Of a DNA stretch of 64,000 bases, positions 14,337 to 23,252 are shown in pieces. Below the pieces are notes generated by a model. The model saw nothing but the letters and a program-made list of their open reading frames with translations, did no database searches and was not told the origin of the DNA. Both the position numbers and the translations under genes were made by a program. The stretch is from Desulfuromusa sp. (GTDB taxonomy: Bacteria; Desulfobacterota; Desulfuromonadia; Desulfuromonadales; Geopsychrobacteraceae). The stretch spans positions 14,224 through 78,223 of the forward strand of contig JAOZOH010000002.1 in the NCBI GenBank assembly GCA_029933365.1, in the 5' to 3' direction. Numbering within the stretch: the stretch's first letter is position 1; each line of letters begins with the position of its first letter.

Positions 14337-16709
14337 TTATTTCTTGGTTATAGGAGCATGTTTTGCCATGTTTTTAAGCATCTCGTTCATCTTGTCCTGG
14401 TGTTCTTTTGGATTCAGCATCCCTTCTTTGCTGACTTTCTCCCAGAGCTCAACTTCACTCATATTCTGGTGACAACCCATACAGGTGTTCGTACGTAAGA
14501 ACGTATCGAGTTCCTTTTTGTTGAAAGCACGGCTAAGAGGCCAGTGGCTGCCAACTGTTGCCAACTGGGTTCCATCACGTGTGACAATTTGCGACCAGTC
14601 AAAGTCCAGCTTTGGAATGGCTTGGATTTGGACACTGTGTTTGCCTGGAATAATCTCCCCAGTTTGTGCGTCGAGCAAATCTGCGACGTAGTTTTCGTGC
14701 TGTTTGGTGCCGAATGTTCCATTACCCAGACCAAGACCTGCTACCTTGGTGTTGCTGTGACAGCTTTCGCAGGTTCTTGCTTTACGCTGGGCGGTATGTG
14801 GTTGTACCGGAGCCATGTCGATTGCCAATGGAACATGTTCCTGTCCCACATACTTGGCCTCATCGGGAGCATCAGCAATCATGTTATTAATAATAACCTT
14901 GCCGGTATCATCGACGACCGTGTAAGTCACTTGACAGCCCGGCATGAGCGGACTGACCTTGCCTTCACCGCCGACGCCAAGAACCGGATCTTCCCAGCGC
15001 AGATAGGAGCGACTTTCCATCGATTTGCCAGCCACAAATGTACCACCAGTGCCCAGTTTCGATTCTGCGGTCTGACCTTGGGAATCGTGGTTGTTACCCG
15101 AAGCGATCCAGTCTGTTGCCCCTTTTTGCTTGCCGTCTTTACTGCTGTAGTCAACCTTCACGTGACAACCGTAACACTGCGGTGCCCAGGAGGCATGACA
15201 GGTGTAACATTCCAATTTTTCGATGTGGCCACTGATGGAGTCCATAGCAACTTTAGCGGATGGATCTTTCCATGTGTCTGCTTTATTGATCGCTTTGAGT
15301 CCTGCGACCTCAAAATCGTTTCCGGTTGCCGAATGAACGATAACCTTGTTGCCACGCCGGATGACATTACCTATGGGGTTGCCGCGGGTTGACAGGATAA
15401 AGCCGTCTTCAGCATCATAGGGATACCCGAACTGTTGACCGGTAATCATCAGTTTTTCGGCGACACCACGTGGCTTAGTCATCTCTTTGCGACCAAATTC
15501 GTCACCGTAGCCGAGAGGCAGTTCCCAAGGATATTTCTTCGGGGTACCATGACAATCGGTACACTCGATTTCAACTTGACCCATCGTGGTGCCATGGATA
15601 TTGCCGTCACCATGCATGTCGATACTGGTATGGCAATCCTGACAGAGCAATCCCCCTTCAGGGTTGCCTTTACGGCTTTGCTGCTGGTGGTGCAGGTCAT
15701 CGGAAATGAACATGTACTTTTTGGTGTGTAGTTTAGGTTGTTTTCCTCCTGCTTCATTATATGGAGACCCGTAGGGAAACTCCATCAACCCCTGATAAGA
15801 AACACCAATCCGCTTGCCTCGGTTGTGACAGGAGTTACAGGTCTCTACCGGGATACCGTCAGTTTTACGATTGCCAGCAATCCGGTGCTTGAGCATATGC
15901 CCCGCCTCATCTTTTTTAATGCTCTTATCATTGCCTTCATAGAAACCATCATTGCTATAGAGAATATGACAGGCCGAGCAACCCATTCCGCGGTAATCAC
16001 CGCGCTTTTCCCGACCACGGACACCGATATGACAGCGGTTGCAGTCGGTGCGCTGATAAGTCATGGCAGCTAATTTAGGATCCGCCTTGACCTCATCAAC
16101 AGTTGGGTTCGGCATTTGTTTCAAGCTTTTCGGGTACTGCTTTGGATACATGGCGATCTGGTCCTTCATGTAGGCTTTGTATTCCTTAGTGCCGACAATC
16201 GGTACCTGAGAATCTACATCTTCTACATCGTAGTTCCCGTAGGGGTTTTTAAATTCAGCGGTCTCTTCAATCCCCCAAGTATGCAAGTTACCAGAAATTT
16301 TCCCCGATTCTGTATTCATTAGAGAGAGTTCTGCACGATAGCCGTAGCCAACGTGGCAGGCGCCACAGGTATTTTCCGCAATCCAGATCGAACCGGGATC
16401 GGGATAATATTCTTTGGGGCCAGGTGCCATCCGTAATGTTGCCGGAATTCCCTTATGGGCTTCTTCTTTTTTTGTTGCTGTCGGATTTCCGCCGTGGCAC
16501 ATAACGCAACCATCGGGATCTCCATGCATCTGCCCGTTCATTTTGAGCTGCTGAGCCATCGGCAGGTCTGCCGGCACAATTTCTTCTATTCCGGCGTGGC
16601 AGTCGGTGGTTGTACATCCACCAGTCCAATCAGCGGCATATGCCATTGAACTCAAGAAGAATGTGGCCACACTGGCCATTGTTAACAACGTCAACATTTT
16701 TTTAAGCAC
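14337..16709 (-). CDS. Periplasmic dodecahaem cytochrome c
   Basis: About 790 residues. A Sec signal peptide (LKKMLTLLTMASVATFFLSS, cleavage likely after AYA) directs it to the periplasm. I count eleven CXXCH haem sites (CVMCH, CGACH, CNRCH, CSACH, CNSCH, CQDCH, CTDCH, CYTCH, CYGCH, CESCH, CMGCH) plus one N-terminal CX4CH (CTTTDCH), so twelve haems if all are filled. A long region (about 430-640) contains few haems. I chose the GTG at 16709 because GGGAGG lies 5 bases upstream; the longer frame to 16751 would bury the signal peptide. Last gene of the operon; it is the likely electron acceptor or outlet of the membrane module encoded upstream. Substrate unknown. Confidence 0.92.
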   Translation of the reverse strand: MLKKMLTLLTMASVATFFLSSMAYAADWTGGCTTTDCHAGIEEIVPADLPMAQQLKMNGQMHGDPDGCVMCHGGNPTATKKEEAHKGIPATLRMAPGPKEYYPDPGSIWIAENTCGACHVGYGYRAELSLMNTESGKISGNLHTWGIEETAEFKNPYGNYDVEDVDSQVPIVGTKEYKAYMKDQIAMYPKQYPKSLKQMPNPTVDEVKADPKLAAMTYQRTDCNRCHIGVRGREKRGDYRGMGCSACHILYSNDGFYEGNDKSIKKDEAGHMLKHRIAGNRKTDGIPVETCNSCHNRGKRIGVSYQGLMEFPYGSPYNEAGGKQPKLHTKKYMFISDDLHHQQQSRKGNPEGGLLCQDCHTSIDMHGDGNIHGTTMGQVEIECTDCHGTPKKYPWELPLGYGDEFGRKEMTKPRGVAEKLMITGQQFGYPYDAEDGFILSTRGNPIGNVIRRGNKVIVHSATGNDFEVAGLKAINKADTWKDPSAKVAMDSISGHIEKLECYTCHASWAPQCYGCHVKVDYSSKDGKQKGATDWIASGNNHDSQGQTAESKLGTGGTFVAGKSMESRSYLRWEDPVLGVGGEGKVSPLMPGCQVTYTVVDDTGKVIINNMIADAPDEAKYVGQEHVPLAIDMAPVQPHTAQRKARTCESCHSNTKVAGLGLGNGTFGTKQHENYVADLLDAQTGEIIPGKHSVQIQAIPKLDFDWSQIVTRDGTQLATVGSHWPLSRAFNKKELDTFLRTNTCMGCHQNMSEVELWEKVSKEGMLNPKEHQDKMNEMLKNMAKHAPITKK

Positions 16710-16804
16710 GATTACCTCCCTTTCACTGTACAAGTAATGATTTGTTCCCATCTGAGCTTATCTAACCTGGTTCAGAAGAGAACACTTCTTATTCAGGGCA
16801 ACAA

Positions 16805-18019
16805 TTAATTACTATTCTTTCTGTGGCAGAGTTGCCCATTGATAATCGGGACTGCAACTTTTAGTAGCGCCGTATAAATCAACAGTCCGAAAGCCAGAAT
16901 GCCGAAACAGACAGTTAATTCATTGAGTGTGGGTTGATACTGAACAAAATCACCAAGGGGTGTTGGAATAAAACCTGAAATAACAAAACCAAGCCCTTTT
17001 TCAACCCAGATACCGACAACAATCATCACACAAGCAACATTCAAAAACCGCGGGTTCTCTCGAACCGGCAAGAGTAAAATAATTGCAGCAATGATATTCA
17101 GAATAACGGCAGACCAGATCCAGGGAGCCAGGACACTTTTTCCATGGAATCCAAGCAAAAAACTCAGGTGAATGGAATGTTCTGAACCGGAGTAGAGCTC
17201 AGTAAATAATTCTGATCCAAACAGTAGCAGGTTGACCAGTAAACTAACGGTTACAATGACCCGAATTTTGGCGATAACATCTTTATGAATTGAGCAGCAC
17301 TTGAAATGTTCCATGATTTTGAAGACCAGAATAATAAATGCTGGGCCGGCAGAAAATGCTGATGCGAGGAAACGGGGTGCTATCAACCCGCTGTGCCAGA
17401 AAGGTCTGGCGGCCAACCCCTGAAATAGGAATGCGGTGATGGTGTGAATCAGAGGAGCCCAGGCGATAGCAAGAAAAACTATTGGGACATAATGGCGTGC
17501 TACCAGTTTTTGCCCTTTATATTTTTTGTAGAGCACATAACCGCACACATAGATATTGAGAAGCAGGTAGCCGTTTAAAACCAGCACATCCCAGGTTAGC
17601 AGTGACATTGGCCAGTTGAAGACGCCGATGACAGGAAACATATGCCAGAGACGGTCAGGACGACCAATGTCGGCAGTGATAAAGAGGAGACACATAATCA
17701 GAGCGGCCACCGCCCAGAGCTCGGTAAAAATAACAACTTTGTGGATTTCTTCGTCTTTAAAAACATAGGCCGGAATAACCATCATGACCGCTGCTGCCGC
17801 CATACCGACTAAAAAGGCGAAGTTGGAAATATAGAGCCCCCAGGAAACCTCATCTCCCATGCCGGTTGTGTACAAGCCATGAGCCAATTGTCGACTGAAG
17901 GCATTGAGTCCGAGCATGCTGATGGCAATCAGTGCAAACATCCAGAGGGCATAGGTCCGATTGCCGATCAGAACCGTTCTTGCCAGATTACTAATAACTC
18001 CAGGGGAACCTTTATTCAT
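16805..18019 (-). CDS. NrfD/PsrC-family membrane quinol-oxidoreductase subunit
   Basis: 404 residues with about ten membrane segments. The NrfD/PsrC/DsrP pattern is visible: GLYISNFAFLVGMAAAAV, the TADIGRPDRLWHMF loop typical of this family, and FGSELFTELYSGSEHS. Such subunits exchange electrons and protons with menaquinone and pass electrons to an Fe-S partner. Here the partner genes are the four-cluster ferredoxin just upstream in the operon and two multihaem cytochromes. AAAGGG lies about 8 bases before the ATG. No molybdopterin catalytic subunit is present, so the module resembles the Tmc/Nhc/Ohc or Geobacter Cbc style of membrane cytochrome complex rather than a full CISM enzyme. Confidence 0.9.
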   Translation of the reverse strand: MNKGSPGVISNLARTVLIGNRTYALWMFALIAISMLGLNAFSRQLAHGLYTTGMGDEVSWGLYISNFAFLVGMAAAAVMMVIPAYVFKDEEIHKVVIFTELWAVAALIMCLLFITADIGRPDRLWHMFPVIGVFNWPMSLLTWDVLVLNGYLLLNIYVCGYVLYKKYKGQKLVARHYVPIVFLAIAWAPLIHTITAFLFQGLAARPFWHSGLIAPRFLASAFSAGPAFIILVFKIMEHFKCCSIHKDVIAKIRVIVTVSLLVNLLLFGSELFTELYSGSEHSIHLSFLLGFHGKSVLAPWIWSAVILNIIAAIILLLPVRENPRFLNVACVMIVVGIWVEKGLGFVISGFIPTPLGDFVQYQPTLNELTVCFGILAFGLLIYTALLKVAVPIINGQLCHRKNSN

Positions 18020-18069
18020 TGCTTAGCCCTTTTGACGGTTGTTGACAGATACAAACTGCTTTCAGCCAA

Positions 18070-19020
18070 CTATTTAGCAAAGGTGTAATAAAATTTTGGT
18101 AAAGTACTGGCTTCTTGTTTGAGGACAAAGACCCGTTCTTGTTCAATGATTTTGCGTACTTCACTTTCTGGATCTCTGAGGTTGCCAAATTTACGGGACC
18201 CAGTCGGGCATACTTCCATACAGGCTGGATATTCTCCACGCCGGGTTTTATGCAGACAGAAAGTACATTTTTCCATAACACCCATGTAGCGGGGGCGGTT
18301 GGAGAGATAACCCATGTCGGGGTTCAGATCTTCGGCAGGAATCTGGGGTTTGGCAAAATTGAAACGTCTTGCATGGTAAGGACAAGCGGCTTCACAATAG
18401 CGACAACCTATGCACCAATTGTAATCAATAACAACAATGCCATCTTTTTCTTTCCAGGTGGCTTTTACCGGACAAACTTCAATACACTTAGGTTCACGAC
18501 ATTGCTGACAGGCGACCGGCATATAAAAGAAATCTTCACTGGACGCCTCTTTTTCAGGGTAGTCATGACTTGATGTCTCCAGGTTGACCGTACCCTGTTT
18601 CATCTTCAAGACTCTGATGTACTGTTTCTGTGGGCTCCGAGACTGATTGTTTTCTTCCATGCAGGCATAAACACATTTTCGGCAACCGATACAGCGTCCA
18701 AGGTTGAGAACGTAGGCAAACTCGACCCCATCGATGGGTTGAGGGTCAGCGATTGTTGCTGAAACACCATATTGTTTGTCTATCCGCGCTTCGAGTTTGG
18801 CAAAGATTTCTTTTTTGTCATCATCGCTTAGTTGTTTGTAATGTTTTTGGATGAAATCATCCGTGGGTGGAACCTCCTCTGCATTGAGGAGAGGAGAGAG
18901 CGACACCGCAGTAGCAGCCGACAGGCAGGCTGCCCCAGCAAGGAAATATCGACGGCTGATGGTTGGTTCCTGCTGGACCTCGTTCTTTAACTCATTGTTT
19001 CTTTTTTCTTCCGTACTCAT
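18070..19020 (-). CDS. Periplasm-facing ferredoxin-type protein with four 4Fe-4S clusters
   Basis: 316 residues. A Tat-like signal SRRYFLAGAACLSAA follows a 22-residue N-tail, so export in folded, cofactor-loaded form is likely. Four cysteine groups are seen: CIGCRKCVYAC, CQQCREPKCIEVCP, CIGCRYCEAACP and CTFCLHKTRRGEYPACMEVC; this is the DmsB/PhsB/NrfC arrangement. It would bridge the NrfD-type membrane subunit and the cytochromes. Its ATG overlaps the stop of the tetrahaem cytochrome gene (TGATG), giving tight coupling. 50 bases separate it from the NrfD gene. Confidence 0.92.
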   Translation of the reverse strand: MSTEEKRNNELKNEVQQEPTISRRYFLAGAACLSAATAVSLSPLLNAEEVPPTDDFIQKHYKQLSDDDKKEIFAKLEARIDKQYGVSATIADPQPIDGVEFAYVLNLGRCIGCRKCVYACMEENNQSRSPQKQYIRVLKMKQGTVNLETSSHDYPEKEASSEDFFYMPVACQQCREPKCIEVCPVKATWKEKDGIVVIDYNWCIGCRYCEAACPYHARRFNFAKPQIPAEDLNPDMGYLSNRPRYMGVMEKCTFCLHKTRRGEYPACMEVCPTGSRKFGNLRDPESEVRKIIEQERVFVLKQEASTLPKFYYTFAK

Positions 19021-19679
19021 CAGAATCTCTCCTGGACAGATTCAGTCAAATATGCCGACTTGGGGTCATCATCAGAATGTCTGGTTTTGCGGAGTGTTTT
19101 TTGCGGCCAGGTTGGTGCCGGAGCGGCAATCTTGTATTTGAACTTTGGTGAATGTGGGTCGTGACATTCGGTGCAAGTGAAATTGACAGGCTCTTCGCCG
19201 TCCTTGAGCAACCAGCTTCCCTGTCTCAGACCATGGGTTCCAGCCAACCAATCACGAACAATAATACCGTGACAACGGGCACAGAGTTTGTCAGGGTTCG
19301 CAAATCGGACTCTGCTTTCACCATCACCAGCAAGGCTGTCACGATCATAAATATGATGACAGTTATAACAACGATCATTAACACCATGATCCAGTTTGAC
19401 AGTAGGATGGGCAAACTGAGGACGAATCACATTCGGGTCTGGAACTTGGACACTGTGACAGATGAAACAATTTCCTGGCATCACAGTATTTACCAGAATT
19501 TCGCCACGTGCTGTTTCTGGTGTGTACCATTCAGCGTTGAGTGGAACAGGGTCGGGAATTTCAGGTCTATTATCCCCCCAGAAAAGGAAAATAAGAATAA
19601 GAATGACAGCTCCGGGGAGCAGAACTTTTTTCCAGAACTCACCGCTGTCAAAAAAAGTCTTTTTCTCTTTATTTTCCAT
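19020..19679 (-). CDS. Membrane-anchored tetrahaem cytochrome c
   Basis: 219 residues. An uncleaved N-terminal anchor (about 17-34; VLLPGAVILILIFLFWG) precedes a periplasmic domain with four haem motifs CFICH, CYNCH, CARCH and CTECH and extra histidines for distal ligation (HPTVKLDHG, GTHGLRQG). First gene of the operon, 64 nt after the predicted sigma-54 start point; AGGAGAG lies 10 bases before the ATG. Proposed role: haem relay between the quinol module and the soluble 12-haem protein. It is not a NapC/NirT type, because the haem spacing and the sequence around the anchor differ. Confidence 0.9.
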   Translation of the reverse strand: MENKEKKTFFDSGEFWKKVLLPGAVILILIFLFWGDNRPEIPDPVPLNAEWYTPETARGEILVNTVMPGNCFICHSVQVPDPNVIRPQFAHPTVKLDHGVNDRCYNCHHIYDRDSLAGDGESRVRFANPDKLCARCHGIIVRDWLAGTHGLRQGSWLLKDGEEPVNFTCTECHDPHSPKFKYKIAAPAPTWPQKTLRKTRHSDDDPKSAYLTESVQERF

Positions 19680-19753
19680 TGAACAATCTCTCCTGAATCA
19701 AAGGTTACAAATTTTTGGTTCTTCAATTGCAGTTATGAACAATAAAGCTTAAA

Positions 19754-19769
19754 AGCAGAAAGTGTGCCA
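19754..19769 (-). promoter_or_regulatory. Sigma-54 promoter of the cytochrome operon
   Basis: Minus strand TGGCACACTTTCTGCT: GG and GC separated by exactly ten bases, with a perfect TGGCAC -24 element and TGCT at -12. The start point would be about 19743, 64 nt before the tetrahaem gene. An NtrC-family activator is encoded divergently. Confidence 0.8.
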
Positions 19770-19787
19770 CAAGTTAAACTACTAGAT

Positions 19788-19900
19788 ATCAGCAGGTTGG
19801 GAATTTTATATTTGCCTGCTGGTACAAAATAAACCACATAACTGGTTCATATGTGATCATCTGTGTGGTATTATTCTCACCAGCTGAAGCTGTACCAGTT
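19788..19900. promoter_or_regulatory. Inverted repeats upstream of the sigma-54 promoter (candidate activator sites)
   Basis: TATCAGCAGG (19787-19796) and CCTGCTGGTA (19815-19824) are an inverted repeat with 9 of 10 matches. CTGGTACA (19819-19826) recurs inverted as TGTACCAG (19891-19898). AACTGGT (19840-19846) is inverted as ACCAGTT (19894-19900). These lie about 45-155 bases upstream of the predicted start point, where NtrC-type enhancers usually sit. Which repeat is the true site is not known. Confidence 0.5.
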
Positions 19901-19941
19901 ATCATATTAATTGATTTGTCCCCCCGAAAGGACATGGATAG

Positions 19942-21912
19942 ATGCGGATTCCACAAATTACGTTATCGATCCGAAGAAAAATGTTGATTGCATTTCTGAG
20001 CTTGGCCCTGGGACCAATTCTATTTCTGGGGAATCTTTCACTACAGCGCATGGAAAAATCCCTGCGCGCACAGATTGCCCAAGGATTACAAGCAGAAGCG
20101 GTCACTGCAGGAAATTCAATTGAAGGCTACCTGAATGGGGTCAGAAGAGACGTTCGCTCCCTCGCCCGCTTTTTGCAGCGACGCCTCAAGGAAGATATGA
20201 ACGCTGATCAATGGGCATTGATTCAAAATGAATTTCTTGCTGCAATTATGGTGGAAAAAGATTACTACCAGATCCGCTTTATCACAGCAGATGGCCATGA
20301 GCAATTGCGTATCAACAATATCGATGGAAAAGCGGTTCTGGTACCAGAATCAGAATTGCAGGACAAAGCTAGTCGCTACTACATTAAAGAAGCTTTTCAA
20401 CGTGCTGCAGATGGGACGTACGTTTCGCATCTTGATCTCAATATGGAATTTGGACAGATTGAGAAACCTAACCGTTTAGTTGTCCGGGTCGCAGCCCCAA
20501 TTATTGCCCCAACCGGGGCAACGGCGGGACTGGTTATCATTAACGTCTTTGGCGAAAAATTGCTTTCCTCTCTCAAATATTTGCTCAATGTAGACGGGAC
20601 CCGACTTCTGTTATTAAACCAGAACCATCAATTTATCAAGATGGACAGTCATGTTGGCAAGGTAACTTTTCTGAGTGCTGATACCTCTGAGCTTGCTAAC
20701 TTCCAGCAAATTATCCCCTTGCTTCCCAAGCCTGACGAACTGCCGATCGTAGCAGCGGTTCAATCTGATATTTTGGCCATTGCATCTGTCAGTGCTGGCC
20801 CTGGACGCCTTTGGTATCTGGCCATAGCTTATCCGCAGAAATATCTCTATACAGAGCTAAACCAGCTGAAAAAAACCTATATACTCTCTTTTTTACTGCT
20901 TGCCCTGCTGGCCACCGCTCTGGCAATTCTTGCTGCTCGGCGTTTTAGTATCCCGATTCGACATTTGTCCCGCTTTGCCAATGCCGTTGCGGGTGGAAAC
21001 TTTGAGATGACCTCAAATATTACCAGCCGGGATGAATTGGGTGAACTATCAGATGCGTTGAATGAAATGGCTCAAGCGCAAAAAGAGACGCATGCGGAAT
21101 TGCGCAATTGGAATGTTCTTTTAAAGGAGGAAGTTGAGAAAAAGGTCGCTGATCTCAGCCGTTCTCAAATGGAAGCAGCTGCTGCTGAAAAGTTGATGAA
21201 TACGCTTGAACGGCAACTGTTGCAAGCAAACAGACTATCTTCTCTAGGGATGTTGTCAGCAACAGTTGCCCATGAGATAGGCAACCCCCTGGCGGGATTG
21301 CGGGTCAAGCTGCAACTGCTGCAACGGCGTAAAGACCTCGATGAGAAACTGCAGCTGGATATAGCTAAAATGTTGACCTTGGTCGATCGGTTAGGGGATT
21401 TTCTTGGACATTTAACCGGTTATCTTGCGCCACAACAAAACCAGGAGCGGGAGCAGACCAATATCAGTCAGGTTCTGCGTGATCTGGTTTTTATCCTCTG
21501 TGAAGAGGCAGAACGTAATCGAATCCACCTGCAGCTACATTTACCAGTTGATCCGCTGTTGGTTTGCTCAAAGGCTCAACAACTGCACCAGATTTTTATG
21601 AACCTGATTCTGAATGCCCTGCAAGCCTGTGATGAAAATGGACAGGTTGATGTTTATGCCAGCGACTCGGGTGGACAAGTTGAAATCAAAATCTGCGATA
21701 ATGGTCGCGGTTTACCGGCAGAACTGATTGATCAGCTTTTTGAGCCGCTTATCACCAGCAAGCCGGAAGGTACCGGATTGGGTCTGCCGATTGTGCAGCA
21801 ATTGGTCGCCGAGTTGAGAGGAAAAATTACTCTTGAAAATCGCCCACAAGGTGGGGTTGAAGCCATTGTTCAATTTCCAGGAGGAGATAGCGGATGCGCG
21901 GGCGAATTCTAA
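19942..21912 (+). CDS. NtrB-like sensor histidine kinase with extracytoplasmic sensor domain
   Basis: 656 residues. Order: first membrane span (about 12-32; LIAFLSLALGPILFLG), a ~280-residue periplasmic Cache-like domain, second span (about 311-332; ILSFLLLALLATALAILAA), HAMP (about 333-385), a coiled coil, the HisKA H-box ATVAHEIGNPLAGL, and HATPase (N-box LILNALQA, G1 NGRGLP, G2 GTGLGLPIV). AAAGGA lies 9 bases before the ATG. It overlaps the response regulator by 19 bases. The pair is divergent from the cytochrome operon and probably senses a periplasmic ligand or redox-linked signal that calls for that operon. Confidence 0.93.
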   Translation: MRIPQITLSIRRKMLIAFLSLALGPILFLGNLSLQRMEKSLRAQIAQGLQAEAVTAGNSIEGYLNGVRRDVRSLARFLQRRLKEDMNADQWALIQNEFLAAIMVEKDYYQIRFITADGHEQLRINNIDGKAVLVPESELQDKASRYYIKEAFQRAADGTYVSHLDLNMEFGQIEKPNRLVVRVAAPIIAPTGATAGLVIINVFGEKLLSSLKYLLNVDGTRLLLLNQNHQFIKMDSHVGKVTFLSADTSELANFQQIIPLLPKPDELPIVAAVQSDILAIASVSAGPGRLWYLAIAYPQKYLYTELNQLKKTYILSFLLLALLATALAILAARRFSIPIRHLSRFANAVAGGNFEMTSNITSRDELGELSDALNEMAQAQKETHAELRNWNVLLKEEVEKKVADLSRSQMEAAAAEKLMNTLERQLLQANRLSSLGMLSATVAHEIGNPLAGLRVKLQLLQRRKDLDEKLQLDIAKMLTLVDRLGDFLGHLTGYLAPQQNQEREQTNISQVLRDLVFILCEEAERNRIHLQLHLPVDPLLVCSKAQQLHQIFMNLILNALQACDENGQVDVYASDSGGQVEIKICDNGRGLPAELIDQLFEPLITSKPEGTGLGLPIVQQLVAELRGKITLENRPQGGVEAIVQFPGGDSGCAGEF

Positions 21913-23240
21913 TTGTTGAAGATGAAGAGATGCTGCGTGAGAGTCTGGTCGATTTTTTTCGTCAGGAAAATTACATTGCTCTAAGTGCAGACACCCTCTC
22001 TGGAGCGCGGCAGGAAATGTCTCAACATGATTTTGATCTGATGATTCTTGACATGAAGTTACCTGATGGCTCCGGGCTTGATCTTCTTGCTGATATTCCT
22101 GATCCTCAATCCCTGTTGGTTATTGTCGCCACCGCATTTCCAGAGGTTCAGACTGCCGTCAAAGCGTTAAAACTTGGAGCTTTTGACTATATTAACAAGC
22201 CTTTTGATCTGGATGAGTTGCAACTGCTGGTTGAAAGAGCGATGGATACCCGTCAATTACGCGGCGAGGTGAATACCTTCAGACAGCGCGAAAAGCAACG
22301 CAATAAACGATCCTGGACACGGTTGGAAGGGGATTCCCACGCTCTGAGAAAAATCCGTCAAGAAATCATGCTGGTTGCTAAAGCGGACACAACGACCACA
22401 TTAATTTTGGGGGAAAGCGGCGTCGGAAAAGAGTTGGTTGCAGAGGCCATCCATTATCAGAGCGCTCGTAGTGAAGGACCTTTGCTTAAAATTAATTGTG
22501 CCGCTTTACCTGCGACATTGTTGGAAAATGAGCTTTTTGGTCATGAAAAGGGTGCTTATACAGATGCAAGTAGTCAGCAAAAAGGACTTTTTGAGCTTGC
22601 CGATAATGGCACTCTGTTTTTAGACGAAATCGCGGAAATGGAGCCGGGATTACAGGCTAAATTACTGCGTGTTCTTGAGGATATGACGGTCACTCGGATT
22701 GGGGGACAGCAACCGGTTCATGTTGATGTCCGTATTGTTACGGCAACCAACAGAAATTTGCTTGATCGAATCAATGCCGGGTTATTTCGAGAAGATCTTT
22801 TTTATCGACTCAATGTTTTCCCAATTCATGTCCCTCCGCTACGGGAGCACCCGGAAGATATCCCTTTACTGGTTAATCTATTTCTCAAAGAGTTTTTATT
22901 GCACAACCTGGACAAAAACTGTGATTTTTCCTCCACGGCTATGGAATGCCTGAAAAAGCACCCTTGGCCTGGTAATGTCAGAGAGCTTAAAAATGTTATT
23001 GAACGAGCAACCCTGCTCCATTCGGGAGGGATCATTTACCCGGAAGATTTGACTCTGGTTGGATGTTGTACTGAGGTTTCCACAACGTCAGAAGAGATGC
23101 AGACACTTGCTGAAGTGGAAAAAAAACATATTTTAGCCGTTTATCAACGCACCGATAACAATAAAACTTGTACTGCAGATATTCTTGGAATCAACCGCCT
23201 CACTCTCAGGCGTAAGCTGAAAGAATATGGGGTTAGCTGA
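21894..23240 (+). CDS. NtrC-family sigma-54-dependent response regulator
   Basis: 448 residues: receiver domain (about 1-120; phospho-acceptor Asp in LMILDMKLPDGSG, Lys in INKPFDL), AAA+ domain (about 145-380; Walker A ILGESGVGKELVAE, Walker B TLFLDEIAEM, and the sigma-54 contact loop written GAYTDA rather than GAFTGA), and a Fis-type helix-turn-helix at the C-terminus (ADILGINRLTLRRKLKEYG). GGAGGAG precedes the ATG by 7 bases. It should activate the sigma-54 promoter at 19754-19769. The GAYTDA/GAFTDA variant occurs naturally in this family, so it is likely active. Confidence 0.95.
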   Translation: MRGRILIVEDEEMLRESLVDFFRQENYIALSADTLSGARQEMSQHDFDLMILDMKLPDGSGLDLLADIPDPQSLLVIVATAFPEVQTAVKALKLGAFDYINKPFDLDELQLLVERAMDTRQLRGEVNTFRQREKQRNKRSWTRLEGDSHALRKIRQEIMLVAKADTTTTLILGESGVGKELVAEAIHYQSARSEGPLLKINCAALPATLLENELFGHEKGAYTDASSQQKGLFELADNGTLFLDEIAEMEPGLQAKLLRVLEDMTVTRIGGQQPVHVDVRIVTATNRNLLDRINAGLFREDLFYRLNVFPIHVPPLREHPEDIPLLVNLFLKEFLLHNLDKNCDFSSTAMECLKKHPWPGNVRELKNVIERATLLHSGGIIYPEDLTLVGCCTEVSTTSEEMQTLAEVEKKHILAVYQRTDNNKTCTADILGINRLTLRRKLKEYGVS

Positions 23241-23252
23241 AGGGAAGAGCAA

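Noticed and set aside
14544..15392. 282-residue plus-strand frame within the 12-haem cytochrome gene
   Set aside because: Antisense to a gene with eleven CXXCH motifs; no family features, no ribosome site.
19680..19941. A c-di-GMP (GEMM) riboswitch ahead of the cytochrome operon
   Set aside because: These riboswitches are common before Geobacter cytochromes, but I could not find the GEMM core or receptor sequences in this gap.
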